From NCBI RefSeq assembly GCF_008830185.1, contig NZ_WAGX01000005.1, positions 1,364,001-1,428,000 on the forward strand: DNA of 64,000 bases, in the 5' to 3' direction. Made by a program: the position numbers and the translations under genes. Below the pieces are notes generated by a model, which worked only from the letters and a program-made list of their open reading frames with translations, was not told the DNA's origin and ran no database searches. This DNA is from Candidatus Galacturonatibacter soehngenii. GTDB taxonomy: Bacteria > Bacillota > Clostridia > Lachnospirales > Lachnospiraceae. Positions 29,801-38,125 of this stretch are shown here, piece after piece (within the stretch, counting starts at the first letter, position 1; the number at the start of each line of letters is the position of its first letter).

Positions 29801-30979
29801 TTGCTACAAATCCTTCATAATAATCTTATGAGCAACATACTTCAGGATATATTTAAAGATAACTATGAAAGAATGATTTATACTTTACACCCTCGCAAGT
29901 CGGTCATTGAAAATGTTAATCGTATGATTAACTGCGGTGACCCTTCTTTTGGTGGTGCAATGTATGGTTGCGGCAAATGTGGTACCCTTAAATTTGTTCC
30001 TTTCCGTTGTCACAGTCGCTTCTGTCCTACCTGTGGAACTAAGTATTCCATTGACCGCACTACCTCTATGTCTTTTAAGATAATCAATGCTCAGCACCGT
30101 CACTGTGTTTTTACCATTGATTCTGAACTTAGACATTACTTTCTTGAAGATAGAAAACTTCTTAATCTTCTTTTTGAAGCTGTTCAAAGTGTTGTCTTTC
30201 GCTTATTTCACAAAGACAATAAAGCCGAAAAATTCACGCCTGGATTCATTCTTGTTCTCCACACTTTTGGTAGAGACTTGAAATGGAATCCTCATATTCA
30301 TTGTCTTCTGTCCGAAGGTGGCATTGGTAACTCTGGTATTTGGCGTCCCAAAACTCACTTTAATTACACATTCCTTCGCAACGCCTTTCGCACAGCCCTC
30401 CTTAACTTAATGGAGAAAAAGCTTGGGCCATCTTTTATACTGGTCAAGGCTAAATGCTACCACGAACATAAAGAAGGATTCTATGTCTATGCAAAACCTA
30501 ATAAGTGTAATCCTAAAGTTGTTACTAAATACATAGGCCGTTATCTTGGTCGTCCTGTTATTGCCACTTCTCGTATCGACGATTACGACGGTGAAAATGT
30601 AACTTTTCACTACAATCGTCATGAGGATGACAAACTTGTCGTTGAAACCATTCCTGTTATGGAATTCATTGAACGACTAAGCATGCACATTCCTGAAAAA
30701 CACTTCAAACAAATCCGCTACTATGGTCTTTATGCAAGAACACGTGAGAGTGATAAAAAGCTATCTCTTGCCATATCAAAAGAAAAACATAAGGTTATTC
30801 TTTCATTCAATCGCTGGCGCAATTGCACTTTATCCTCTTTTGGTTATGATCCTCTCAAATGTCCATGCTGTGGCGAGACAATGCTTTTTCTTGAGCTTTA
30901 TCATAAACATCAGCATATTTCTCTGGACAAAATGTATGAAAGGGCAATGGGAAGACTCCCAACTTTCTCTTCTGCATGA
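29801..30979 (+). CDS. IS91-family transposase (HUH/Y2), copy 2
   Basis: Identical to the copy 1 protein over all 392 residues, with the same TTG start and AGGGGG site, zinc-binding cysteines, HIH motif and Y244/Y248 pair. Both copies are intact, so either could supply transposase for the pair. Confidence 0.95.
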   Translation: MLQILHNNLMSNILQDIFKDNYERMIYTLHPRKSVIENVNRMINCGDPSFGGAMYGCGKCGTLKFVPFRCHSRFCPTCGTKYSIDRTTSMSFKIINAQHRHCVFTIDSELRHYFLEDRKLLNLLFEAVQSVVFRLFHKDNKAEKFTPGFILVLHTFGRDLKWNPHIHCLLSEGGIGNSGIWRPKTHFNYTFLRNAFRTALLNLMEKKLGPSFILVKAKCYHEHKEGFYVYAKPNKCNPKVVTKYIGRYLGRPVIATSRIDDYDGENVTFHYNRHEDDKLVVETIPVMEFIERLSMHIPEKHFKQIRYYGLYARTRESDKKLSLAISKEKHKVILSFNRWRNCTLSSFGYDPLKCPCCGETMLFLELYHKHQHISLDKMYERAMGRLPTFSSA

Positions 30980-30994
30980 AATATATACATACCA

Positions 30995-31027
30995 CCTCCG
31001 TCTGTGATAAAATATATAAAACGGAGG
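30995..31027 (+). promoter_or_regulatory. Hairpin that would hide the ribosome site of the passenger ORF (copy 2)
   Basis: CCTCCGT (30995-31001) pairs with ACGGAGG (31021-31027), as in copy 1. It covers the Shine-Dalgarno sequence of the ORF starting at 31036. Confidence 0.55.
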
Positions 31028-31035
31028 AAAACACT

Positions 31036-31215
31036 ATGTCAAAATGTTCAGATGAAATCAGAAACAAGTATATACAGAATCCACCCGAAGGCATGACCGC
31101 TGATGACATCCGCCACATGAGTGAGGATGATTTGCTTGATATGGATTACTTCTTAAATGAAGACGATGCGTTTGACGAAGACTTCCCGGGAGCTGAAGGT
31201 TTCTATATCTTCTAA
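31036..31215 (+). CDS. Small acidic passenger protein of the IS91 element, copy 2
   Basis: 59 residues, identical to the copy 1 protein, with the same GGAGGA site and upstream hairpin. Preservation of the frame in both copies adds little, since the copies are identical by recent duplication. Confidence 0.65.
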   Translation: MSKCSDEIRNKYIQNPPEGMTADDIRHMSEDDLLDMDYFLNEDDAFDEDFPGAEGFYIF

Positions 31216-31299
31216 AACCTATCGTTTACTTGTTGTGCCCGCCTCCATGCGGGCCCTTTTCATATCAAGAGTTCTCCGAAGGAGAACTTTCCTATAAAG

Positions 31300-31333
31300 C
31301 AAAAAAGCACCAAGCCGCAAAAGGCTTGATGCT
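31300..31333 (-). terminator. Terminator of the OLD-like gene, next to the IS junction
   Basis: AGCACCAAGCC (31306-31316) pairs with GGCTTGATGCT (31323-31333) with one mismatch. On the minus strand it is followed by T6. The right end of IS91 copy 2 abuts this T run, so the element seems to have entered exactly at the tail of the terminator. Confidence 0.8.
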
Positions 31334-31390
31334 ACATCTTCGTCGCATACAATTAATATTTTTATTTATATGATATATATTTTTTTATTA

Positions 31391-33265
31391 TTAGTCAAGC
31401 GTTTCTTTTTTTCTACTTTCAAAGTAAACAAAACGATCAATCGCATCTAGTATATTGGAAAAATTCTCCTTGGGTGCTACATCAATGTATTTTTTTAGTA
31501 TTTGTGTTTGGGCATCACCTTTATATTTTCCGTAGAATATATCAAACAAATTGTGTCCTCTGACATAGATTCGAAGAAACTCCATATTTTTCTTTAAATC
31601 CTCTTTACTTTTGATTCTTGTGCCCGTAATTTTAATCATACGTTTCATACTTGGAAGCTTATACAAATAGGACCTATATTTATCATATAAAATATTATAG
31701 AACTCTTCTTCACTTTTTATGACTCCAATTTTGCACATTACAGAAGGGTCTAAAAAGTAATTTTCAAAAGAATAATATTTTAAAACTAATACATTTCTAG
31801 GTTCTACTTTTGGCACATTACCTACATCTTGTTTTGCTCTCTCACTATAATAACTGCAAAGCTGTCTTACTAGGTGTTTTGGATTTTTACCATCGCTGTC
31901 TCGAATCATTAGAAATTGATCCTTTAAATATAACTTATTAATATACTTTAGATTTGCATAAGTTTTTATATTCGTACAGCTATTCGTAGGTATGATAGAA
32001 ATACGTTTTAGCATTCCTTTTTCATCATAAATTTCTGAATAGTATTTCTCTAAAAGCATAGGAAGGCGGTTACCATCTTGTTTTCCCTCTACAATAAAAA
32101 CAAAGCTTACATTCATTAAATCATTTGCCGTATATCCCAAATCATCTAAGATAATATCAATATCTACGTCCTCTTTGATTGTTGTGTTATAATCTTCATC
32201 TGCTATCACCTGCTTAATTTGTCTGGTCGAAAAATTAAACAGCATATTTGGAGAATGCGTTGAAAAGATAACTTGATTCTTCTTTGATAAACGAAATAAA
32301 ATCTCACTTGCTACTTTTTGTAGCTGAGGATGAAGATATATTTCAGGTTCTTCAATGAGAATTATGCTGTTTACACTGTTATCTCTTTCAATATAAGCTT
32401 CTAGCATTGAAAAGATATAGATACTTCTTGTACCAGCTCCTAGATTATCAATGGTGCCAATGGTACCTCTTTCCTTATTATCAATCAATGTATCCATCGA
32501 TAAAAGCCTGTCAAAATCAAAGTTCATAACATATTTGATATTTTGTGCTTCCCCATTATTTTTATGAAAGTAATAATTAATTCTACTTTCAAACTCTTCT
32601 ATATTCGTTGTAAAAAGTTTATATTCCAAAAGCCTTGCTGTCTCTGTGATTGTAAGTTCATCTGTCTTTTTCTTTTGCATCATACCCACACATTCAAAGC
32701 ATCTTGAACATGGCTTCTTTCCATCAAACATACATTTATCATAACGTAAGCTCTCAAGTGCTTTATTTCCCTGAAAGCTAAAAATATCTGCCTGAATATT
32801 GGATAAATCTCTTCTACTATTTAGATAATGAATCTTTGGAAGTACTTCTAAAATATATTTGTTATCTTTTTTGAAACCATCAAAATATCTTCTTTTTCCA
32901 TCCCGATTAATAATACAGGTGAACTTTATTAACCCTTCTTCTTTCGAATAGCTTGGAAGCTTTGACATAAAGTCCTTTTCCCATATATCATAGCGTTTGT
33001 ATCTGCTTACTGCACCTTTTTCATTTAGATGAGTCAAGTCATCCTCATCCAAACTTAATGTTACAGCTATTTCAATATTTTGGTTTTTTGAAAAAAAATG
33101 TCTCTCTTTTATCTCATAACTATCAAAAAGTGCTAAAAGTGCATCTAATACAACTGTCTTTCCAGTATTATTTTTTCCAACCAAAATCATGGCATTGTCA
33201 ATTTCACTGATAGTCAGTTTTTTTATTGATTTGAAATTTTCAATTGATATTGCGGCTATTTTCAT
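31391..33265 (-). CDS. OLD-like ATPase with Toprim-type C-terminal part
   Basis: 624 residues. The N-terminal ABC-type ATPase has the P-loop VGKNNTGKT (K36), Walker B IILIEEPEIYLHP (about 301-313) and the H-loop STHSPNM. Between them is a Cys cluster C178, C186, C189 and C192 (CxxC-xx-C), likely a zinc site. The C-terminal part has FIVEGKQDG (E393) and MIRDSDGK, the Glu and Asp pair of a Toprim nuclease domain. OLD-family proteins are nucleases, several in antiphage systems (GajA of Gabija, retron partners). No GajB-like helicase or reverse transcriptase is adjacent, so this is a single-gene candidate. AGAGGT precedes the ATG. Confidence 0.88.
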   Translation of the reverse strand: MKIAAISIENFKSIKKLTISEIDNAMILVGKNNTGKTVVLDALLALFDSYEIKERHFFSKNQNIEIAVTLSLDEDDLTHLNEKGAVSRYKRYDIWEKDFMSKLPSYSKEEGLIKFTCIINRDGKRRYFDGFKKDNKYILEVLPKIHYLNSRRDLSNIQADIFSFQGNKALESLRYDKCMFDGKKPCSRCFECVGMMQKKKTDELTITETARLLEYKLFTTNIEEFESRINYYFHKNNGEAQNIKYVMNFDFDRLLSMDTLIDNKERGTIGTIDNLGAGTRSIYIFSMLEAYIERDNSVNSIILIEEPEIYLHPQLQKVASEILFRLSKKNQVIFSTHSPNMLFNFSTRQIKQVIADEDYNTTIKEDVDIDIILDDLGYTANDLMNVSFVFIVEGKQDGNRLPMLLEKYYSEIYDEKGMLKRISIIPTNSCTNIKTYANLKYINKLYLKDQFLMIRDSDGKNPKHLVRQLCSYYSERAKQDVGNVPKVEPRNVLVLKYYSFENYFLDPSVMCKIGVIKSEEEFYNILYDKYRSYLYKLPSMKRMIKITGTRIKSKEDLKKNMEFLRIYVRGHNLFDIFYGKYKGDAQTQILKKYIDVAPKENFSNILDAIDRFVYFESRKKETLD

Positions 33266-33290
33266 CGTCTACCTCTGTCTGATTATCAAG

Positions 33291-33965
33291 TTATTTTTTA
33301 ACACTATCTTTTTTGGTATCCGTACGAATCCATTTTAGTTCTTTTTTTGGCAAATTAACTTTATTTTGACTGCTTTTATTTTTCGTTTTCGTTGTTGTTT
33401 TCTTTCTCACAGAGTACCCAAAAGTTCCAAGCTGTTCTTTTAGATTAAAATATTCTCCATGCGAATATACCATCAAATCTGCAGAATTCAAGCGAAACTT
33501 TCCGCTTTTATCCATATATCTCTCATCAATGTCAACTGCAAGTACCTGCGCTAAAAACATGTGATGCGTACCCAATTCTTTTATCTCTACCACTTTACAT
33601 TCTATGCTAACAGGGCTTTCTTTGATAATCGGAGCATACATTAATTTTTCTGCTTTTTGTTTGGTAAGCTTCATTTCTTTAAATTTATCTACATCTCGTC
33701 CAGAACGTACTCCACAATAATCCGTTGCATAGACTAAGTCTTTTGTTGTCAGATTCACTACAAATTCGCCTGTTTCCTTTATCATTTGATAGGAATGTCT
33801 TTCCGGGCGTAGCGAGATATAGAGCATGGCAGGATTGGTACACACTGTGCCTGTCCATGCAATGGTAACAATATTTGCATTACCTTCTTTGTCACCGCAG
33901 CTTACCATAACTGCTGGCAGTGGATATAACATATTTCCAGGTTTCCATACTTGCTTTGACATCAT
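33291..33965 (-). CDS. Flavin reductase-like (flavoredoxin family) protein
   Basis: 224 residues. The FMN-binding split barrel is recognised from YPLPAVMVSCGDKEGNANIVTIAWTGT (quoted as YPLPAVMVSC and IVTIAWTGT), the CTNPAMLYISLRPERHSY segment and EFVVNLTTKDL. The C-terminal tail (about 185-224) is rich in Lys and Ser and looks disordered. Members bind FMN and move electrons or reduce flavin; the partner is unknown. It lies 25 bases upstream of the OLD-like gene and 14 downstream of the pyrophosphatase gene, so the three may form one transcript. Confidence 0.9.
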   Translation of the reverse strand: MMSKQVWKPGNMLYPLPAVMVSCGDKEGNANIVTIAWTGTVCTNPAMLYISLRPERHSYQMIKETGEFVVNLTTKDLVYATDYCGVRSGRDVDKFKEMKLTKQKAEKLMYAPIIKESPVSIECKVVEIKELGTHHMFLAQVLAVDIDERYMDKSGKFRLNSADLMVYSHGEYFNLKEQLGTFGYSVRKKTTTKTKNKSSQNKVNLPKKELKWIRTDTKKDSVKK

Positions 33966-33979
33966 TTACCACCTTATCA

Positions 33980-35629
33980 TTATTGTTGTATTGCACTCAT
34001 AAAAGCAGGTATTAATTGCTTCTTTCTTGATACTACATTCTTAAGAATATAGGAATCACTATCTGATTTTACATCAAATGCACTTTCAACCACGGATTTG
34101 GCATCTTTTCCCTGACAAATTACTTCGGTTGATTCCGCTATGATATTCGTCAACATGAAAAACAACATATCAATACCATGTTCTTGATAAGCCTTGTCCA
34201 AATACGGAATTAACTTACCCTTTATCTCTTCTAATTCATCTGCATTCATGGAATTAATTTGTCCCACACCAAAAGAGATTCCACTTACACTGAATTTCTT
34301 AAAATCTTGATAAAATATTTCTTCTGGTGATTTGTTTTTCAAATTGCTTCCTGCATGAAACATCTCGTGTGCAAATTCTTCTACGTCTATTCCTGCAATC
34401 TTTGCAAGCTCTTCTGCTGCCGCTTTATCAAAAGCCGTACAGGTAGGAGAACGATACATAAGAGTATCTGAAATAATAGCTGCACAAAGCAAACCAGCTA
34501 TATGTGGCTCAATCTCTACTTTATTTTCAAGATACATTTTATAAATAATGGTTGCCGTACATCCTACTGGCTCATTTCTAAAAAATACTGGTGAAATAGT
34601 CTCTAAAGAACCAAGTCTATGATGGTCAATGATTTCTAAAATTTCTGCTTCTTCCACCTGGTCAACTGCTTGTGATGCCTCATTATGATCCACAAGAATT
34701 AGTTGCTTTCTAGTCATATTAAGGAGATTACGTCTTGAAATCATTCCAACATAAAAGCCTTTTTTATTAATAATTGGAAAATCTCTGTGTCTTTTTTTCG
34801 CCATGACTTCTTTTGCAACTTCAGTGAAATCCTCTGTTTTAAATGTAATCAACTTATCCTTTCTCATGAAGTATTTAATCGGCATACTTTGGTTGATTAA
34901 TCGTGCAACTGTGTAAGTGTCATGAGGAGTACTAATTACAACACAATCTCTTTCTTCGGCTAATTTTTTAATGGTCATCGATATTTTTGCACCTTCACAC
35001 ACAATGATACAGCTAGCATTCATTTCTATGGCACATAGCTGGGATTCATAGCGATTTCCAAGAATCACCAAATCATCTGGTTCGATAAAATTCTCCATTA
35101 AATCAGGGTTAGCTGCTGCAATGAGCACTTTACCCTTTACAAAATACCCATGTTCATTTCCAACCACCATAGTTCCTTCCAAAGTCTCTATGATATTTTT
35201 ATATTGTGTTCTCGCCGCTGATAAAATGGCACTATCAAATACCTCCATGTAAGAGGTTGTAATATCTCCGATTGTAATGAGTCCTTCTAGGCGATTCTCT
35301 TTATCTGTGATTGGAAGTGTAACAACATTTTCATCCTTCATTAACTGCCAAGCTTTTTTCAAAGAAATACTGCTACTAACTCCCTTTGTCTCCCTAATCT
35401 CTATATCTTTGATTTGTGTTCCTACATCAGACATATAAACAGGAGCTTCTACTCCAAACCGTTTTAACACGTACTGTGTTTCTTCATTTATCTGGCCAGC
35501 TCTCCTCGCACAATGTTCCTTCGAAGAAATTTTATTCTTTAACGCTGTATAAGCGATTGCAGAACAAATCGAATCCGTATCTGGATTCTTATGACCAATG
35601 ATGTAAATTTTGTTACTTGTTTTTCCCAT
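33980..35629 (-). CDS. ppaC: CBS-domain Mn2+-dependent inorganic pyrophosphatase (DHH family)
   Basis: 549 residues from the ATG at 35629, preceded by AAAGGAATT; a TTG at 35647 is the alternative. The DHH phosphoesterase part opens with IYIIGHKNPDTDSICSAIAY. A regulatory insert (about 70-300) contains a CBS domain, a DRTGG-like segment and a second CBS domain, as in regulated family II pyrophosphatases that bind adenine nucleotides. It continues with LVDHNEASQA and the DHH motif in IIDHHRLG, and a DHHA2-like end. It hydrolyses pyrophosphate. Confidence 0.93.
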   Translation of the reverse strand: MGKTSNKIYIIGHKNPDTDSICSAIAYTALKNKISSKEHCARRAGQINEETQYVLKRFGVEAPVYMSDVGTQIKDIEIRETKGVSSSISLKKAWQLMKDENVVTLPITDKENRLEGLITIGDITTSYMEVFDSAILSAARTQYKNIIETLEGTMVVGNEHGYFVKGKVLIAAANPDLMENFIEPDDLVILGNRYESQLCAIEMNASCIIVCEGAKISMTIKKLAEERDCVVISTPHDTYTVARLINQSMPIKYFMRKDKLITFKTEDFTEVAKEVMAKKRHRDFPIINKKGFYVGMISRRNLLNMTRKQLILVDHNEASQAVDQVEEAEILEIIDHHRLGSLETISPVFFRNEPVGCTATIIYKMYLENKVEIEPHIAGLLCAAIISDTLMYRSPTCTAFDKAAAEELAKIAGIDVEEFAHEMFHAGSNLKNKSPEEIFYQDFKKFSVSGISFGVGQINSMNADELEEIKGKLIPYLDKAYQEHGIDMLFFMLTNIIAESTEVICQGKDAKSVVESAFDVKSDSDSYILKNVVSRKKQLIPAFMSAIQQ

Positions 35630-35833
35630 TTTTGTAATTCCTTTCAAACTTTGCCAAATTTATTTCTTATGTTATAACCTAGCCAAAGCTAGAGTATAAC
35701 TTATTTACTTTTTATAACTGCCATAATTCACATTTTATATCCTAAATGTAATAAAATCTATATCATAGACTTTTCTAAGTCTTATTATTTCTTACTTTTT
35801 CACATATTCATGCCATTGCTTCAATATCAAACT

Positions 35834-36304
35834 TTAGATGACTCCTAAAATATTGGTTATAAGTAGCGCAGTGATTAATACCAAAAACCAAACAATTAAT
35901 TTATTGATGCGACCTAACGCTCTCATTTTCCTTTCTTGGTTTTCATCATACTCTTCTAAGAGGCCTTTTATACTTTTGTATAATTTGGCATTTTCCTTAC
36001 TTGATTCTTCTGCCAATTGATTCTTTAGCAAGGTCAGCTCATCGAAAAATTCCTGTCTAATATCCTTAAGCTCTTTTTTTAACTCTTCCATTTCCTTTTG
36101 ATCTATATTCTGTTCATTTGCTTTTACTTCAATTCCTTTTATTTTTGTTATACTTGCTTCTACCAGAGAATTAATTCTTTTAACCAGTTCTACATTTTCG
36201 CTTGTTTGTTTTCTCATTTCTCGTAAGCATTGCATTGTCGTTTCTGCAATACTCTTGTCCAAATTTGTATCACGATTACTAATCATATCCATTAACCCAG
36301 CCAT
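35834..36304 (-). CDS. Coiled-coil protein with C-terminal membrane anchor
   Basis: 156 residues from the ATG at 36304, which has a textbook AAGGAGG; a longer reading from 36337 would include that site. The protein is a long, highly charged helix with heptad-like hydrophobic spacing (about 20-130), ending in one membrane helix, LIVWFLVLITALLITNILGVI. It is tail-anchored, with the coiled coil in the cytoplasm. No family is recognised. It stands alone with a 442-base upstream gap that holds the candidate RNA. Confidence 0.8.
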   Translation of the reverse strand: MAGLMDMISNRDTNLDKSIAETTMQCLREMRKQTSENVELVKRINSLVEASITKIKGIEVKANEQNIDQKEMEELKKELKDIRQEFFDELTLLKNQLAEESSKENAKLYKSIKGLLEEYDENQERKMRALGRINKLIVWFLVLITALLITNILGVI

Positions 36305-36556
36305 TTCAAATCCTCCTTTTTCCTTGTCTCCTTTCATTCTAACTATTTTTTTGCTATATTTCCACTGTTTTTTGCATATTCTTTGTTTTGTGCTACTTTT
36401 CTTCCGATGACATTTTTCATGTTTTTAACAGCTAAGTTTACATGTGTAAATCATATCTATTGTGCATTTTTATACATTTCCACTTCTAATACACATTTAT
36501 TTTGTATATCTTTTACAATATATTAATATAGTGTTCATATTTTGTTCATAAGTGAT

Positions 36557-36762
36557 TGCTATACTAATATCAAGTTAAAGATGCGTTACATCTTAACAAA
36601 AAAGTAATCTACGTAATGTTTTCATTACACATTATAGATAAATTTTTTCATAATAGCCTCGGTCTTGTCGCCGGGGCACTCCTCATTTATAGGTTTGTAA
36701 TACATACTAAGTTTTTATATTTCATATACAAAAAAGACAGTTGCACTTAACTGTCTTTTTTC
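36557..36762 (+). ncRNA. Candidate structured non-coding RNA
   Basis: In a 442-base gap (36305-36746) three hairpins follow each other: GTTAAAGATG/CATCTTAAC (36574-36596), GTAATG/CATTAC (about 36612-36628) and GCCTCGG/CCGGGGC (36656-36662 with 36671-36677). The third pairs better on the plus strand, where U-G replaces an A-C mismatch. An extended -10, TGCTATACT (36557-36565), lies just upstream, and a strong terminator that works both ways ends at 36762. No known family is recognised. The second hairpin followed by T6 could instead end a minus-strand transcript. Confidence 0.35.
36731..36760. terminator. Bidirectional terminator at the end of the alarmone synthetase gene
   Basis: AAAAAGACAGTT (36731-36742) pairs perfectly with AACTGTCTTTTT (36749-36760) around GCACTT. 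On the minus strand it overlaps the last codons of the synthetase and is followed by T5. On the plus strand it also has a T6 run. Confidence 0.85.
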
Positions 36763-37400
36763 GTGTTGTTTTTTTCTGATTGCTTAATTGCTTCATTTAG
36801 CGATAGCATTTTTGCATCTAACATCGAGATCATATCTGCGCATTCTTTTAATTCATTTTGTATATTTTCTGGAGCATTTCCTTCGAATTTATAATAAATC
36901 TTATGTTCTAAGCTAGCCCAAAAATCCATTGCTATGGTTCTAATCTGAATCTCTACTTTTGTATCAATCACCTTATCCGACATAAAAATAGGCACGGAAA
37001 CAACCAAATGATAGCTCTTATAACCACTGTCTTTTGGATTCTTAATATAATCTTTTACCATCAAAACCTTTAAATCACTGTGTTTTGTTATAATCTCTGC
37101 AATACGGTATATATCAGAGGTAAAAGAACAGGTGATTCTTACCCCGGCAATATCATTGATACATTTAACCATATTATCAATTGTGGATTCATATCCTTCA
37201 CGCTTTAATTTCTTTACAATGCTTTCTGGAGTCTTAATCCTTGACTTTACGTGTTCAATTGGATTGTATTGATGTACATGTTGAAATTCATCATTTAATA
37301 TGTCAATTTTAGTCGTAATTTCCTTTAGTGCTGATTTATATAAAAACATAATGGTTTTCCATGAATCAATATCATCACAGAGTACTTCGGTATAATCCAT
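36747..37400 (-). CDS. Small alarmone synthetase (RelA/SpoT domain)
   Basis: 217 residues. It consists of a single (p)ppGpp synthetase domain with no HD hydrolase, TGS or ACT part. Landmarks: PIEHVKSRIKTPESIVKKL, NDIAGVRITCSF, NPKDSGYKSYHLVVSVP (substrate-binding YxSxH), and VEIQIRTIAMDFWASLEHKI. The layout is that of YjbM/YwaC (RelQ/RelP) proteins of Firmicutes. It should make (p)ppGpp in response to stress signals acting on its own transcription. It is monocistronic, with its terminator inside its 3' end. Confidence 0.95.
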   Translation of the reverse strand: MDYTEVLCDDIDSWKTIMFLYKSALKEITTKIDILNDEFQHVHQYNPIEHVKSRIKTPESIVKKLKREGYESTIDNMVKCINDIAGVRITCSFTSDIYRIAEIITKHSDLKVLMVKDYIKNPKDSGYKSYHLVVSVPIFMSDKVIDTKVEIQIRTIAMDFWASLEHKIYYKFEGNAPENIQNELKECADMISMLDAKMLSLNEAIKQSEKNNTKKDS

Positions 37401-37508
37401 ATCATCACATCCCTCTTCGCTTAGTGCGGCAGTCTACCATCTTAGATTATACCATATTTATCGGTATTTGTGCTTTTTTGACAATTAATTCACACTTTTT
37501 TAACTTTT

Positions 37509-38036
37509 CTACTTTTCAATTCCATACCTTGCTGGTAATCCCTGATCGTATGGGTGCTTTATTTTTTTTATCTCAGATACGTAATCAGCCACTGCTAGCA
37601 AGTCAGTACTTGGTGCGTTCCCCGTCAACACAACCTCCAAAGATTCTGGTTTACCTTTAAGATAGTTTAACACGATTTCTTCATCTAAAAGCCCTGCTCT
37701 TATGGTATATATAATCTCATCCATTAAAAGAAGGTCATACCCTTCTTCTTCGGCTTTTTTTGTAATCTCTTCAAAACGTTTTGTATAAAATTCTTTCCGT
37801 TCTTGTTTCTCTTTTTCTGCCATCTGGAAACTAAACTTTTCTTTTTGTAAGCCGTCTATAATGGTTATATTAGGAATTACCTCCAAGACATTTCGTTCAC
37901 TGGTTGTATTATCCTTCATAAATTGATATATTAAAACCTTCATTCCATAACCCGCCGCTCTTACTGCAAGCCCCATTGCTGAAGTGGTTTTTCCTTTTCC
38001 ATCCCCACAGTATATGTGTATAAGTCCCTTTTTCAT
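37509..38036 (-). CDS. cobA: Corrinoid adenosyltransferase (CobA/BtuR type)
   Basis: 175 residues. The P-loop CGDGKGKTTSAMGLAVRAAG is at the N-terminus, followed by VLIYQFMK, YDLLLMDEIIYTI and EVVLTGNAP, all standard for the CobA/BtuR family. It transfers adenosyl from ATP to cob(I)alamin or its precursors, making coenzyme B12. No other cobalamin gene lies nearby, which suggests salvage of imported corrinoid. An ISLre2 element has inserted 90 bases upstream of the start and may have displaced its promoter. Confidence 0.94.
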   Translation of the reverse strand: MKKGLIHIYCGDGKGKTTSAMGLAVRAAGYGMKVLIYQFMKDNTTSERNVLEVIPNITIIDGLQKEKFSFQMAEKEKQERKEFYTKRFEEITKKAEEEGYDLLLMDEIIYTIRAGLLDEEIVLNYLKGKPESLEVVLTGNAPSTDLLAVADYVSEIKKIKHPYDQGLPARYGIEK

Positions 38037-38125
38037 CTCATCTTCACTTCTTTCTTACTTATATTGAGTTTCTTTGTTTGATTATATCATCAACAATTAT
38101 CTCCTACAACTATAGAATCAAGATG

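Larger units (their letters stand above)
29732..31299 (+). mobile_element. IS91-family element, copy 2 (1568 bp), in tandem with copy 1
   Basis: This is the second unit of the exact head-to-tail repeat; each base is 1568 from its partner, and by eye no differences were found across the coding parts. The next base after the unit is C at 31300 where copy 1 is followed by T. The right junction enters AAAAAAG and then the terminator of the neighbouring OLD-like gene. The exact identity implies a very recent tandem event or an assembly duplication. Confidence 0.85.

Noticed and set aside
28164-31299. Composite transposon carrying cargo
   Set aside because: The two IS copies abut each other with no DNA between them, so nothing is carried except their own small ORF.
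31391-33965. A Gabija system
   Set aside because: The OLD-like protein fits GajA in outline, but no UvrD/GajB-like helicase is adjacent; the neighbour is a flavin reductase.
36601-36680. tRNA or c-di-GMP riboswitch in the 442-base gap
   Set aside because: The hairpins do not form a cloverleaf and the conserved c-di-GMP-I bases are absent.
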